Assembly (NCBI RefSeq): GCF_000024265.1
Contig: NC_013204.1
Span: 1,972,180 to 2,036,179, forward strand
Direction of reading: 5' to 3'
DNA: 64,000 bases
Source: Eggerthella lenta DSM 2243
GTDB lineage: Bacteria > Actinomycetota > Coriobacteriia > Coriobacteriales > Eggerthellaceae
Shown here piece after piece: positions 52,529-62,268 of this stretch (its first letter is position 1; every line of letters starts with the position of its first letter). Below the pieces are notes generated by a model. That model made no database searches. It had not been told where the DNA came from and was given only the letters and a program-made list of their open reading frames with translations. The translations under genes and the position numbers were made by a program.

Positions 52529-53755
52529 ATGGAACGCACGAACATCCCCTATCTCTCACTCAACCCCGACATCGAGGCCGCCATCCGCGCCGACCGCGCC
52601 GCCGGGCGCGCGCACCCGCATCGCTTCGACGACGCGAACGTCGTGCGCCGCGAACGGAACCCTCACGACAACGCCACGCTCACGCGCCCCGCGTTCGCGC
52701 GCGACATCGAGAAGATCCTCAACGTGCCGGCGTACAACCGTTACGCCGACAAGACACAGGTGTTCTCGTTCGTGGAGAACGACGACATCTGTCGCCGCGG
52801 GCTGCACGTGCAGTTGGTCAGCCGCGTGGCCCGCGGCATCGGATCGCTGCTGGGGCTGAACTGCGAGCTCATCGAGGCCATCGCACTGGGCCACGACGTA
52901 GGGCACACGCCCTTCGGCCACGCCGGCGAGCGCTACCTCAGCGCCTGCTACCACGCGCGCACCGGGCGCTACTTCAACCACAACGTGCACTCGGTGCGCG
53001 TGCTCGACCAGCTGTACCGCCGCAACGTCAGCCTGCAGACCCTCGACGGCGTGCTGTGCCACAACGGCGAGTTCGCCCAGCAGGTGCTGCGCATGGGCGA
53101 CACGGCCGACTTCGCCGCGCTCGACGCGCTGGTGGAGGCCTGCAACGCCGACGAGCGGACCATCAAGACGCTGCGCCCCTCCACGCTGGAGGGCTGCGTC
53201 GTGCGCGTCAGCGACATGATCGCCTACGTGGGCAAGGACCGCGCCGACGCGCTCGACATGGGCGTGATCGACTCGCTCGACGTCTTCGACAGCGAGGTCA
53301 TCGGCCGCGACAACGCACGCATCATCAACAACCTCACCGTCGACCTCGTGAACACGAGCTACGGCACCGACCGCATCGCGCTCAGCGAGGAGGCGTTCGC
53401 CGACCTCAAGCGTGCCAAACGCCAGAACTACGAGCTCATATACGAGCGCGAAGGCATGGTGAACGGCGCAGGCAACATCGTGGAAGAGATGTTCGAGGAG
53501 CTGTACGAGCGCCTCTTGGAGGATCTTCTCGCAGGCGACGAGGGCTCGCCGGTGTTCAAGCACCATGCCGCCTCCCTCGCCGCCAAGTCTCGCACCGTGG
53601 AGATCGACGAGTACCTGGCATCGGATCCGAACCAGGTGGTCGTCGACTACATGGCCTCGATGACCGACAGCTACTTCATGGCGCTCTACGCCCATCTGTT
53701 CCCGAGAAGCAAGAAGCGCATCATCACGCGCGGCTACTGCTCCGATTTAGGCTGA
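52529..53755 (+). CDS. dGTPase-like HD-domain dNTP triphosphohydrolase
   Basis: 408 residues from the ATG at 52529 (AGAGGA upstream). HD metal motif in IEAIALGHDVGHTPFGHAGE, preceded by RGLHVQLVSRVARGIG (first His), and VRVSDMIAYVGKDRADA (last Asp). Splits dNTPs into nucleosides and triphosphate. The following phosphoesterase gene begins 26 bases later on the same strand. Confidence 0.92.
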   Translation: MERTNIPYLSLNPDIEAAIRADRAAGRAHPHRFDDANVVRRERNPHDNATLTRPAFARDIEKILNVPAYNRYADKTQVFSFVENDDICRRGLHVQLVSRVARGIGSLLGLNCELIEAIALGHDVGHTPFGHAGERYLSACYHARTGRYFNHNVHSVRVLDQLYRRNVSLQTLDGVLCHNGEFAQQVLRMGDTADFAALDALVEACNADERTIKTLRPSTLEGCVVRVSDMIAYVGKDRADALDMGVIDSLDVFDSEVIGRDNARIINNLTVDLVNTSYGTDRIALSEEAFADLKRAKRQNYELIYEREGMVNGAGNIVEEMFEELYERLLEDLLAGDEGSPVFKHHAASLAAKSRTVEIDEYLASDPNQVVVDYMASMTDSYFMALYAHLFPRSKKRIITRGYCSDLG

Positions 53756-53781
53756 GGGCCCACCGAGGAAAGGAAACGCCT

Positions 53782-54330
53782 GTGAAGCTGCTCATCGCAT
53801 CCGACCTGCACGGCGCGGCGCCCGCCGTGCGCGCGCTCGTCGACCGCATCGAAGCCGAAGCGCCCGACCGCATCGTCTTGCTGGGCGACCTGCTGTACCA
53901 CGGCCCGCGCAACGACCTGCCGGAAGGCTACGCGCCGAAAGAGGCGATCGCGCTGCTCAACGGCCTGGCGAAGCGCATCGTTGCCGTGCGCGGCAACTGC
54001 GATGCCGAAGTTGACCAGATGGTGCTCGACTTCCCGTGCATGGCCGACTACGCCCTCGTCGAGGCCGACGGGCACGTCCTGTACCTCTCCCACGGCCACC
54101 TGCCGGGCAAGTCCCCCGACGACCCGCCTACGCTCGCTCCCGGCAGCGCCTTCTTGTCAGGCCATACCCATGCGAAGACGCTCGACGAGCGCGACGGCGT
54201 GCTGTTCGTCAACCCGGGAAGCACCTCCATCCCGAAGGACGGCTCCCCCAGCTACGCCGTGTACGAACACGGCACGTTCACCCTGAAGGACTTGGATGGG
54301 AACACGCTGCGCGAAGGCGGATGGGAGTAG
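53782..54330 (+). CDS. YfcE-like metallophosphoesterase
   Basis: 182 residues from a GTG at 53782 (AAAGGAAA upstream). Metal motifs: SDLHG (8-12), GDLLYHG, GNCD, and SGHTHAKT with NPGSTS. Calcineurin-like phosphodiesterase of the YfcE group (bis-pNPP type activity known for E. coli YfcE); physiological substrate unknown. Confidence 0.92.
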   Translation: MKLLIASDLHGAAPAVRALVDRIEAEAPDRIVLLGDLLYHGPRNDLPEGYAPKEAIALLNGLAKRIVAVRGNCDAEVDQMVLDFPCMADYALVEADGHVLYLSHGHLPGKSPDDPPTLAPGSAFLSGHTHAKTLDERDGVLFVNPGSTSIPKDGSPSYAVYEHGTFTLKDLDGNTLREGGWE

Positions 54331-54349
54331 CCCGAACGGCGCTCGACCC

Positions 54350-57300
54350 TTAACCTAACCGTCCTCGATCCACCGTGTATTCCACGTCGGCTATCGCGGC
54401 GGTCGAGGCGCGATGGCTCACCAGCACGACGGTCTTGTCGCCGCGGCCCTCGGAGAGCGCGCGGAGCACGGCGGCCTCGTTCAGGCTGTCGAGGTTCGAC
54501 GTGGGCTCGTCCAACAGCACGAACGGCGCGTCGTGCAGGAACACGCGTGCAAGGCCTATGCGCTGCCGCTCGCCTCCCGAGAGCGTCTCCCCCAGCTCGC
54601 CCACCGGCGTGTCCAGCCCGCGCGGCAGACGTTCGATCAAACCGCTCAACGCCGCCTTGCGGCATGCTTCGGCCAGCTCTTCGGGCGAGGCGCTCGGCTT
54701 CGCAAGGAGGATGTTCTCGCCTATGGTGCCGGCGAACAGATGCGTTTCCTGCGTCATGTAGCCCTGCGTTTCGCGCAAGCTGGCCGTGTTCGCACGGCGC
54801 ACATCCGTGCCCGACACCTCCACCACGCCGCGCGTGGCATCCCAAAAGCGCATGAGCAGCTTGCACAGCGTCGACTTGCCCGAACCGCTGCGCCCGGCCA
54901 GGTGCACCACGCTGCCCGGTTCGATGTGCAGGCTCACGTCGTCGAGCACGGGATGCCCTCCATAGGAGAAGTCGACGCGACGCACCGCGGCGCCCGAGAA
55001 CGTCCCCAGATCCACACCGTCGTCGACCTCCTCGGTCTGCGGGCGCTCGTCAAGCAGCTCAAGCACGCGCCCCCCGGACGCAAGCGTCTGCTGCAGCGTG
55101 GAGCCGAGATTCGCCACGGCGATGACCGGGCCGAACGACGACATGAGGGCGGCCGTGGCCACAAGAGCTCCGTCGGGCGCGATGGCACCGGACAAGCACA
55201 GCGTCCCCGACGCCAGCACCATCGCAACGTCGAGCGCCAGCACCAGCCCGTTCGTCAACGACATCGCCAGAGCGCCGCGCCCCTTGAGGCGCGCTTCCGC
55301 GCGGGCAAGCTCGTCCATGCGTTCGTCCAGCTCGCGCGAACGTTCGGCCGCTCGGCCGAATTGCAGCGTCTCGCGCAAGCCTCGCAAGCTGTCAAGCACG
55401 AACGCGTTCATACCGCCCAGCCCCTCCCGCAGCTCGCGCCCGCCCATGCCGCTGGCCTTCGAGGAGGCGTACGGCACCGCTACGCCCACCAGCAGGTAGG
55501 ATGCAAGAGCCAGCAACCCCAGCGCCGGAGATATCGTCGCGACGAACGCCGTCATGCCCGCAGACACGACGAACGCGATGATCGCCGGGGACAACGTGTG
55601 AGCATAGAACACTTCCAGCAATTCGATATCGCCGGTCACAAGCGAAACAAGGTCGCCTTTGTCGCGGCCTTCCAGCTTCGCCGGAGCCAAGCGGCGCAGC
55701 GCGGCGAACACGCGGTCGCGCACGAGCGCCAACAGCTTGAACGCGAGATAATGGTTGCACAGCTGCTCGCCGTAGCGCAGAGGCCCGCGCGCGACGCCGC
55801 AGACGGCCACGAGCGCCAGCGCGGCGCCGTAGCCGACAGTCTGCGGAAAGCCCGCCAGGTCGACGAGCGCGTAGACCCCGAACACCGTGAGGAAGATGGC
55901 CGCCCCGAAGCCCAGCACTCCCAGCACGACGGCCAACGCCATCCAGGGAGCCAGAGGGCGCACGAGCCCCACCAGCCGCAGCATCACCGACAAGTGCGAT
56001 CGGCGCGTCGGCTCGACGGGCGCAGGCTCTTCCCCTCTTCGCCCATGCGCAGGGCAGTCGGGGCAGCGCGCAGGCTCTGCCGCGGCGCGCGCGGATCCTC
56101 CGGAAACCGCAGGCGACGCTTCCGGCAGCTCCTCCTCGGATCCGGCCGCTTCGACCGCCGCAGAGAAGCGCTCGAGCTCGGCTTGCCGGCTCCATAGGCG
56201 CGCATACGGGCCGCCGTGCTCCAGCAATTCGCCGTGCGTTCCGGCTTCTGCCACACGGCCGTCTTCCAACACGTAGATGCGGTCGGCGCCGGCCACGGCC
56301 GCCAGGCGATGCGAGATCACGACGACGGTCTTCGTGCGCGCCAGCTCATGGACGACCTCGACGATGGCTCGCTCGCTATCCGCATCGACGTTCGACGTGG
56401 CCTCGTCGAACACGTACGCAGGCGTATCTCGGAGCAAGGCGCGAGCCAGCGCGAGTCGCTGCCGCTGACCACCCGAAAGGTTTCCGCCTTCCTCCGCTAT
56501 CGCTGCATCGAGCCCGCCCGCCTGCTCCACGAACCCCTCTGCGCGGCAGCGACGAAGCGCCTCCCACAGCTCCTCGTCGCTCGCCTGGGGGTCGGCTAGC
56601 AGCAGGTTCGAGCGCACGCTCCCCTTGAACAGGTAACTCGAGAACGGAACGACCGTGACGGTGCTCGCAAGCGAGGCGCGCGACGCCTCCTGGATCGGCA
56701 CGCCGCCCACTTCGACCGACCCCGCGAATCCGGCGTTGCGTCCCGACAGGATGCCCGCCAACGTCGACTTTCCCGAACCGCTCTCGCCGACGATGCCCGT
56801 GAACGATCCGGCGGCCGCATCGAAATCCACGTCGGAAAGCACGGTGCGCTCGCCATCGTAGGAATACCCCACGCCGCGGCATGCAAAGGAGATGCGATCG
56901 GCTTCGATGACGCGCGAGCCGCGCTTGGGTTCCGGCGCATCGAGAATCGCGAACATCTTGTCGGCCGCCGCCATGCCGTTCATGGCCGTGTGGAAGAACG
57001 ACCCCAGCGTACGCAGCGGGATGAAGAACTCGGCCGCCAGGAATATCACGGCGAAAGCCGCGAAAAACGGCGCCTGCCCGAGCGAGAACTGCCACAGCGC
57101 CATGACGATGCCCACCGCCGCCCCGCCGTAGGCGAACACGTCCATCACCGTCACGGAGTTCAGCTGCATGCGTAAAAGCCGCATCGTGGCCTGGCGGAAC
57201 GTCTCGGCCTCGCGGTTCATCGCCTCGTGGCGATCGGCGTCGACGCGGTAGATCTTGAGCGTGGTGAGGCCCTGCAGGTTCTCGAGGAACGTCGCGCCCA

Positions 57301-57880
57301 GATCGGTGTAGGCGTCCCAGTACGAGCCCATCGCGCGCTTCGCGATCTTCTACACGGCGACGATGGACGCGGGTATGAGCGGCACGCAGGCCAGAAGCGC
57401 CACGGCTGCCGGAAAGCACAGCGGAGCGAGACAGGCGAACAGGGTGAGCGGCGCCAAGACCGAATAGAACAGCTGGGGCAGGTACGAACCGAAGTAGCTC
57501 TCCAGCTGCTCGGTGCCCTCGACGCTCACCTGCACGGCCTCGCTCGTGGACACGCGCTCGGAGTACGACGGACCGAGGCGCACGAGCTTGTCGTATACGA
57601 GCTTGCGCACGGTGCGCTTCGCGGCCGCAGCTGCCGCCTGGCCCATGCGCTGCGAAAGCGTCAAACAGCAAACGCGCACGACGATAGCCGCCGCAGCGGC
57701 CATCACGAGGTTCGCCCGCGCCGCGGCGACGTCCCCACCCTCGACGAGGGACTGCACGAACGCCCCCATGAGCAGCATGAGCGCTATGTTCGCCGCGAGC
57801 GCGACCCACTGGAGCGCGACGCTTGCCGCTACGTACTTGCGCGCTTCGGGCACCATGCCCGCCAGCCGTTTGCTGAACAT
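54350..57880 (-). pseudogene. cydDC: Fused CydD-CydC-type ABC exporter interrupted by in-frame TAG
   Basis: The frame is continuous for 1176 codons except for TAG at codon 177 (57350-57352). The first part (57880 down) has membrane helices 1-4. After the stop the frame continues ...KIAKRAM and carries the rest of a CydD half (Walker A GESGSGKST, signature NLSGGQRQR), a linker with CPDCPAHGRRG, and a full CydC-like half (GRSGSGKST, LSGGERQR). Family members export cysteine/glutathione and support cytochrome bd. A CAG-to-TAG change would explain the stop. Reinitiation at codon 184 would give a 993-residue protein lacking the first helices. Either a nonsense mutation or a sequence error. Confidence 0.85.
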
Positions 57881-57882
57881 TC

Positions 57883-58332
57883 CTAGCCCTCCGTCCGCTC
57901 GACAACGCATTCGGAGCCGCGCTCGGTCCCAGAGCCGCGATCCGTCTTCACGATGAAGCCGAAATACGCGACATGCGCCACCCATACGGCAGCAACGACG
58001 GCGCGTCCCACCGGCACGTTCGCCATCAGAAGGAACGAGGCGCCCAACACGAGCGTGACGGGGCCCAGCAGCATGAGCTTCGCCTTCACGGTCATCGCGC
58101 ACTTCTTCGCGAAGCCTTCGAGCACGGTGCGGTACAGCTTCGTTCCATGGAACCATGCGTCGAGGCGCTCCGAGCTGCGCGCGAAGCAGTACGCGGCTCC
58201 CAGCAGGAACGGCACCGTCGGCAGAACGGGAAGCACCGCCCCCAGCGCCCCAAGCCCGAAGCAGGCGAAGCCCCCGACCGCCCACAGGGCGCGAAGGCAC
58301 CTGGCCGCGCGCCGGTCTCTCTCGTTCGTCAT
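57883..58332 (-). CDS. DUF454 (YbaN-like) small membrane protein
   Basis: 149 residues. Three hydrophobic spans: WAVGGFACFGLGALGAVLPV, the segment LPTVPFLLGAAYCFARSS typical of the family, and LMLLGPVTLVLGASFLL. Start at 58332 rather than the ATG two codons upstream, because GGAAGG sits six bases from it and abuts the other. Two bases before the CydDC gene, with which it is likely cotranscribed. Function unknown. Confidence 0.88.
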   Translation of the reverse strand: MTNERDRRAARCLRALWAVGGFACFGLGALGAVLPVLPTVPFLLGAAYCFARSSERLDAWFHGTKLYRTVLEGFAKKCAMTVKAKLMLLGPVTLVLGASFLLMANVPVGRAVVAAVWVAHVAYFGFIVKTDRGSGTERGSECVVERTEG

Positions 58333-58439
58333 GAGCATCCTTCCCTGCGCCGACGCCCTGCGCCGGCAAATAGTTACCTTTGTCTAACAAGGTGGGAATT
58401 GTACGCGAACTGGATTAAATTGTAAACCTTGGTTAATTT

Positions 58440-59240
58440 TTAACGACGGTTCAACGTGTGCAACATGCTCAGGCCCCGCAGGGTGAGATGTTCGTCGGTA
58501 CGGGCGACGCGCTGCGACAGCGCGGCGATGGCAGCGGCATCCGAGCCCGTGGCGATGACGTCGGTCTCGTAGCCCAGTTCGCGCCATACCATGTCGATGA
58601 GGCCGTCGATGAGCGCGACCTCCCCCATCACGACGCCCGCCTGCATGGCCTCGCGCGTGTTCTTGCCCACCACCGATGCCGGGGCCTTGAGATCGACCAT
58701 CGCCAGCTGCGCGGCGGCATCCGACAGCGCCTTCGCCGACAGCTTCACGCCGGGCGCGATGATGCCGCCCACGAACGAGCCGCCCTCGTCAACCACCTCG
58801 AAGTTCGTCGTCGTGCCCAGATCCACCACGATGAAGGGCGCCGTATAGGCCGTGCGGGCGGCAACGAGGTCGGCTACCCGGTCGGCTCCCAGCTCGCCGG
58901 GGTCGTTGTAGCGCATCTTCACGCCCGTCTTCACGCCGGGTCCCACCACGAGGGGGCGTCGGCCGGTAAGCGCGCGCGTCGCGGTCACCCATGCATCCGT
59001 GAGCCCCGGCACCACCGACGCGATGACGGCATCGTCGCAGATCGCACGACGGCCGTCGCGCTCCAGCATGTCGAACAGCCCCGCCATCCGCATGCGCGCC
59101 TCGTCGGCCGTCATGCGCTCCGTCGTGGTCACCTTCCAGGTGGCTTCCAGCTCGCCGCCGACGAAGAGGCCCAGGTTCGTATCCGAGTTCCCCACGTCCA
59201 CGCATAGCACCGTGCGCGCTGCGTCCCTTCCGTTGTCCAT
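58440..59240 (-). CDS. coaX: Type III pantothenate kinase
   Basis: First step of coenzyme A synthesis. 266 residues; ASKHA motifs VDVGNSDTNLGLF near residue 12, GADRVADLVAA and VVDLGTTTNFEVVDEGG. The start at 59240 is supported by a GGGAGG site, although its spacing is short; an ATG 11 codons upstream lacks one. Confidence 0.94.
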   Translation of the reverse strand: MDNGRDAARTVLCVDVGNSDTNLGLFVGGELEATWKVTTTERMTADEARMRMAGLFDMLERDGRRAICDDAVIASVVPGLTDAWVTATRALTGRRPLVVGPGVKTGVKMRYNDPGELGADRVADLVAARTAYTAPFIVVDLGTTTNFEVVDEGGSFVGGIIAPGVKLSAKALSDAAAQLAMVDLKAPASVVGKNTREAMQAGVVMGEVALIDGLIDMVWRELGYETDVIATGSDAAAIAALSQRVARTDEHLTLRGLSMLHTLNRR

Positions 59241-59385
59241 AGCCTCCCGCCCTTCCCGAATTGCCACAATCATGCGAATTTAGCGATGCCGCTCGCCCTT
59301 TTCGTCCAGTATACTGTACCCGTCCGTTCAGTAACCCGACTTCCTAAAACGTGAGGGGAAGCGGATATACGCAAAGGAGAAGAGA

Positions 59386-61113
59386 ATGGATTCTGTCAAA
59401 GGGCAGCTGACGCTGCGCGGCATCGTCATAGGCTGCGTCGGTTGCGCCATCATCACCGCGGCATCGGTGTACACGGCCCTCAAGATGGGGGCGCTTCCTT
59501 GGCCCATCGTGTTCGCGGCCATCATCTCGCTGTTCTTCCTCAAGGCCCTCGGGCACGGCAAGGCCAGCCTCAACGAGGCGAACGTCACGCACACCGTGAT
59601 GAGCGCCGGCGCCATGGTGGCGGGCGGCCTGGCCTTCACCATCCCCGGCATCTGGATGCTGGGCTACGCCGACGAGGTGGGCTGGTTCGAGATGCTCCTC
59701 GTAGCCGTCTCGGGCGTCATCATGGGCCTCGTCTGCACCGCGCTTCTGCGCCGCCACTTCATCGAGGACTCCGAGCTGGAGTACCCCATCGGCGAAGCGG
59801 CCGCCCAGACGCTCATCGCGGGCGATTCCGGCGGCAAGACCGGCTGGAAGCTGTTCGGCTCCATGGGCTTCGCGGGCGCGTTCACGGCGTTGCGCGATTT
59901 CTTCGGCGTGATCCCCGCGATGCTCTTCGGCAACGCCGCGGTCCCCGGCGTTGCGTTCGGCATCTACCTGTCGCCGATGCTTCTGGCCGTGGGCTTCCTC
60001 GTGGGCACGGGCGCCGTCGTCGTGTGGTTCGTCGGAGCGCTGCTGGCGAACTTCGGCATCATCGTGGGCGGCTCGGCCGCGGGACTCTGGGACGTGGCGT
60101 CCGCGCAGGGCATCGTGTCCAGCCTCGGTATGGGCGTCATGATGGGCGCGGGCCTGGGCGTCATCTTCAAGAACATCCTGCCCAAGGCCTGGCGCATGCT
60201 GCGCGACGCCCGCAGCTCGAACGCGTTCGGCCTCACCGCCGCAAGCACCATGGATGCGCCCGCAAGCGGCGCTAAGGACGGACGGCTGCGCATCGGCAGC
60301 TTCCGCCTCACCGCCGGGCTGGCCGCGCTCGCCGTGGCCGCCGTCGCGCTCATCGTCTGCTTCGGCCTGCAGCTGGGCCCCGTCCCGGCCGTCATCGTGG
60401 TGCTGCTCGCCTTCGTCGCCACGGCCATGAGCGCGCAGAGCGTCGGCCAGACGGGCATCGACCCCATGGAGATATTCGGCCTCATCGTGCTTTTGGCCGT
60501 GGCGGCCGTATCCAGCGTGCCGCAGGTGCAGCTTTTCTTCGTCGCGGGCATCGTGGCCGTGGCGTGCGGGCTGGCCGGCGACGTGATGAACGACTTCCAC
60601 GCCGGCCACGTGCTGGGCACCAGCCCCAAGGCGCAGTGGATCGGCCAGGCCATCGGCGCCGTGCTGGGCGCCTTGGTGGCCGTCGCCGTCATGGCGATCC
60701 TCGTGAGCGCGTACGGCCCCGAGTCGTTCGGCCCCACGGCGTCGTTCGTGTCCGCGCAGGCGTCCGTCGTGGCCACCATGGTGTCGGGCATCCCCTCGGT
60801 GCCGGCGTTCGCCATCGGGCTTGCGGCGGGATTCGTCCTCTACCTGCTGAACTTCCCCGCCATGATGCTGGGGCTGGGCATCTACCTGCCCTTCTACATG
60901 TCGCTGACCGCGTTTCTGGGAGCCATGGCCAAAGTCGCCTACGACGCCGTGTGCAAGCTGCGCCGCAAGGGGCTCTCGCCCGAGGCGGCCGCGGAGAAGG
61001 AGAAGGCCCAGGGCGAAACGGGCCTCGTGGTGTCGTCCGGCCTGCTGGGCGGCGAATCCATCGTAGGCGTCCTGGTGGCGCTCGCCGCCGTGGCGACGGG
61101 CCTGGGAGCGTAA
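59386..61113 (+). CDS. OPT-family (oligopeptide/metal-chelate) transporter
   Basis: 575 residues with about 14 hydrophobic segments. Conserved regions ASVYTALKMGALPWPIVFAA, EANVTHTVMSAGAM and AGDVMNDFHAGHVLGTSPK are typical of prokaryotic OPT proteins. AAAGGAG precedes the ATG; a TATACT box lies at 59310-59315. Substrate (peptide or metal-siderophore) unknown. Confidence 0.9.
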   Translation: MDSVKGQLTLRGIVIGCVGCAIITAASVYTALKMGALPWPIVFAAIISLFFLKALGHGKASLNEANVTHTVMSAGAMVAGGLAFTIPGIWMLGYADEVGWFEMLLVAVSGVIMGLVCTALLRRHFIEDSELEYPIGEAAAQTLIAGDSGGKTGWKLFGSMGFAGAFTALRDFFGVIPAMLFGNAAVPGVAFGIYLSPMLLAVGFLVGTGAVVVWFVGALLANFGIIVGGSAAGLWDVASAQGIVSSLGMGVMMGAGLGVIFKNILPKAWRMLRDARSSNAFGLTAASTMDAPASGAKDGRLRIGSFRLTAGLAALAVAAVALIVCFGLQLGPVPAVIVVLLAFVATAMSAQSVGQTGIDPMEIFGLIVLLAVAAVSSVPQVQLFFVAGIVAVACGLAGDVMNDFHAGHVLGTSPKAQWIGQAIGAVLGALVAVAVMAILVSAYGPESFGPTASFVSAQASVVATMVSGIPSVPAFAIGLAAGFVLYLLNFPAMMLGLGIYLPFYMSLTAFLGAMAKVAYDAVCKLRRKGLSPEAAAEKEKAQGETGLVVSSGLLGGESIVGVLVALAAVATGLGA

Positions 61114-61130
61114 CGCATTCGCACAGGCGT

Positions 61131-61191
61131 CCCGTTGTCGCCCGAAAGCCGCGGTTTTCCCTTGAAAACGAGGCTTTCGGGCGACAACGGG
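61131..61191. repeat. Long hairpin with 20-bp perfect arms, copy 2
   Basis: Arms 61131-61150 and 61172-61191 contain TCGCCCGAAA and complement; the loop has an inner GTTTTC/GAAAAC pair. Lies between the converging OPT and glycosyltransferase genes and may terminate both. Shares its core with the hairpin at 34076-34133. Confidence 0.75.
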
Positions 61192-61204
61192 CGCGGCGCA
61201 GGAC

Positions 61205-61238
61205 GCATGCGGAACGGCGAGCTTCCCGTTCCGCATGC
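61205..61238 (-). terminator. Hairpin after the glycosyltransferase gene
   Basis: 13-bp perfect stem GCATGCGGAACGG/CCGTTCCGCATGC with an 8-nt loop, three bases past the stop; weak T-tract. Confidence 0.6.
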
Positions 61239-61241
61239 ACG

Positions 61242-62264
61242 CTAGTTGAACTTGAAGATCTTCTGAGCCATACGATAGCCGGTGATGCCGATGCGGCGAC
61301 CGAACGAGGTAGGCAGGTTCGTGCCCATGTTGAGCGTGCTGCGCCGGATGGGACGGTAGGCGTCCGGATTGTGCGCTTTGAGGTACTCCCAGATGGCCTC
61401 GCGCTTGTCCTCTGCCTCGTCGGTGTCGATCATGCGCAGGAAGATGGAGCAGATGCACATCATCATGGACAGGTAGTTCTCCATGTAGCGCTCCAGGCGC
61501 TTCTCGGGCACATCGTCGGGCAGGCGCACGGCATCGATCATCTCGCGCGTCACGCGCAGCTGCTGGTCGATGCGACCCATCATGACGTTCTCGTTCACGC
61601 TCTGATCTTCGCGCCCGATGAAGTAGCGGTACATGTCCACGTCACGGTAGTAGATGGTCTTCACATGCGGAAGAGGAACGTACACGAAGATGTTGTCCAC
61701 GTAGAAGCAATGCTCGGGCAGCTTGAGATCGATGTCCCGCAAAAGATCGGTACGATAGATCACCGAGTGCATGAGCAGGTACTGGCTTTGCCCGAAATGG
61801 CCCACGTCGGCCCAGCCGAACTCGCGCCCCTCGGGAAACACGTTACGGTAGTGCATGACCGTGCGCGCGCCCTCGTGAACCTTCTCGTACACGTAGTTGC
61901 CGATGACGAGATCGGTTGGATGCGGCAGTTCGGCCTGACGGCGCAGGTAAACCATGATCTCGGCCATGGCGTGCTCGTCGAGCCAGTCATCGGAGTCCAC
62001 CACCTTGAAGTAGCGGCCCGTCGCGTTCGCCAATCCCATGTTCACCGCCGATCCATGACCGCCGTTTTCCTTATGGATGGCGCGGATCAAACCGGGGTGA
62101 CGCTCCTGCCACGCATCGGCCTTGGCGGCCGTGTCGTCCTTCGTGGATCCGTCGTCGACGATGAGTATCTCGATGTCGTCCCCGCATTTCAAAATCGACT
62201 CGATGCAGGTATCCATGTAGGCGGCCGAGTTGTAGCACGGCACGGCGAAGGAGATGGTCTTCAT
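61242..62264 (-). CDS. Family 2 glycosyltransferase
   Basis: 340 residues, GT-A fold. SFAVPCYNSAAYMDTCIESI, nucleotide/metal motifs IVDDGSTKDD and VDSDDWLDE, acceptor region in the second half. It follows the UDP-galactopyranose mutase gene by four bases, so it may transfer galactofuranose or another cell-surface sugar (inference). Confidence 0.92.
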   Translation of the reverse strand: MKTISFAVPCYNSAAYMDTCIESILKCGDDIEILIVDDGSTKDDTAAKADAWQERHPGLIRAIHKENGGHGSAVNMGLANATGRYFKVVDSDDWLDEHAMAEIMVYLRRQAELPHPTDLVIGNYVYEKVHEGARTVMHYRNVFPEGREFGWADVGHFGQSQYLLMHSVIYRTDLLRDIDLKLPEHCFYVDNIFVYVPLPHVKTIYYRDVDMYRYFIGREDQSVNENVMMGRIDQQLRVTREMIDAVRLPDDVPEKRLERYMENYLSMMMCICSIFLRMIDTDEAEDKREAIWEYLKAHNPDAYRPIRRSTLNMGTNLPTSFGRRIGITGYRMAQKIFKFN

Positions 62265-62268
62265 GCCG

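Noticed and set aside
57350-57352. TAG in cydDC as pyrrolysine or programmed recoding
   Set aside because: No pyl genes in the window, no nearby recoding element, and a simple CAG-to-TAG change explains it.
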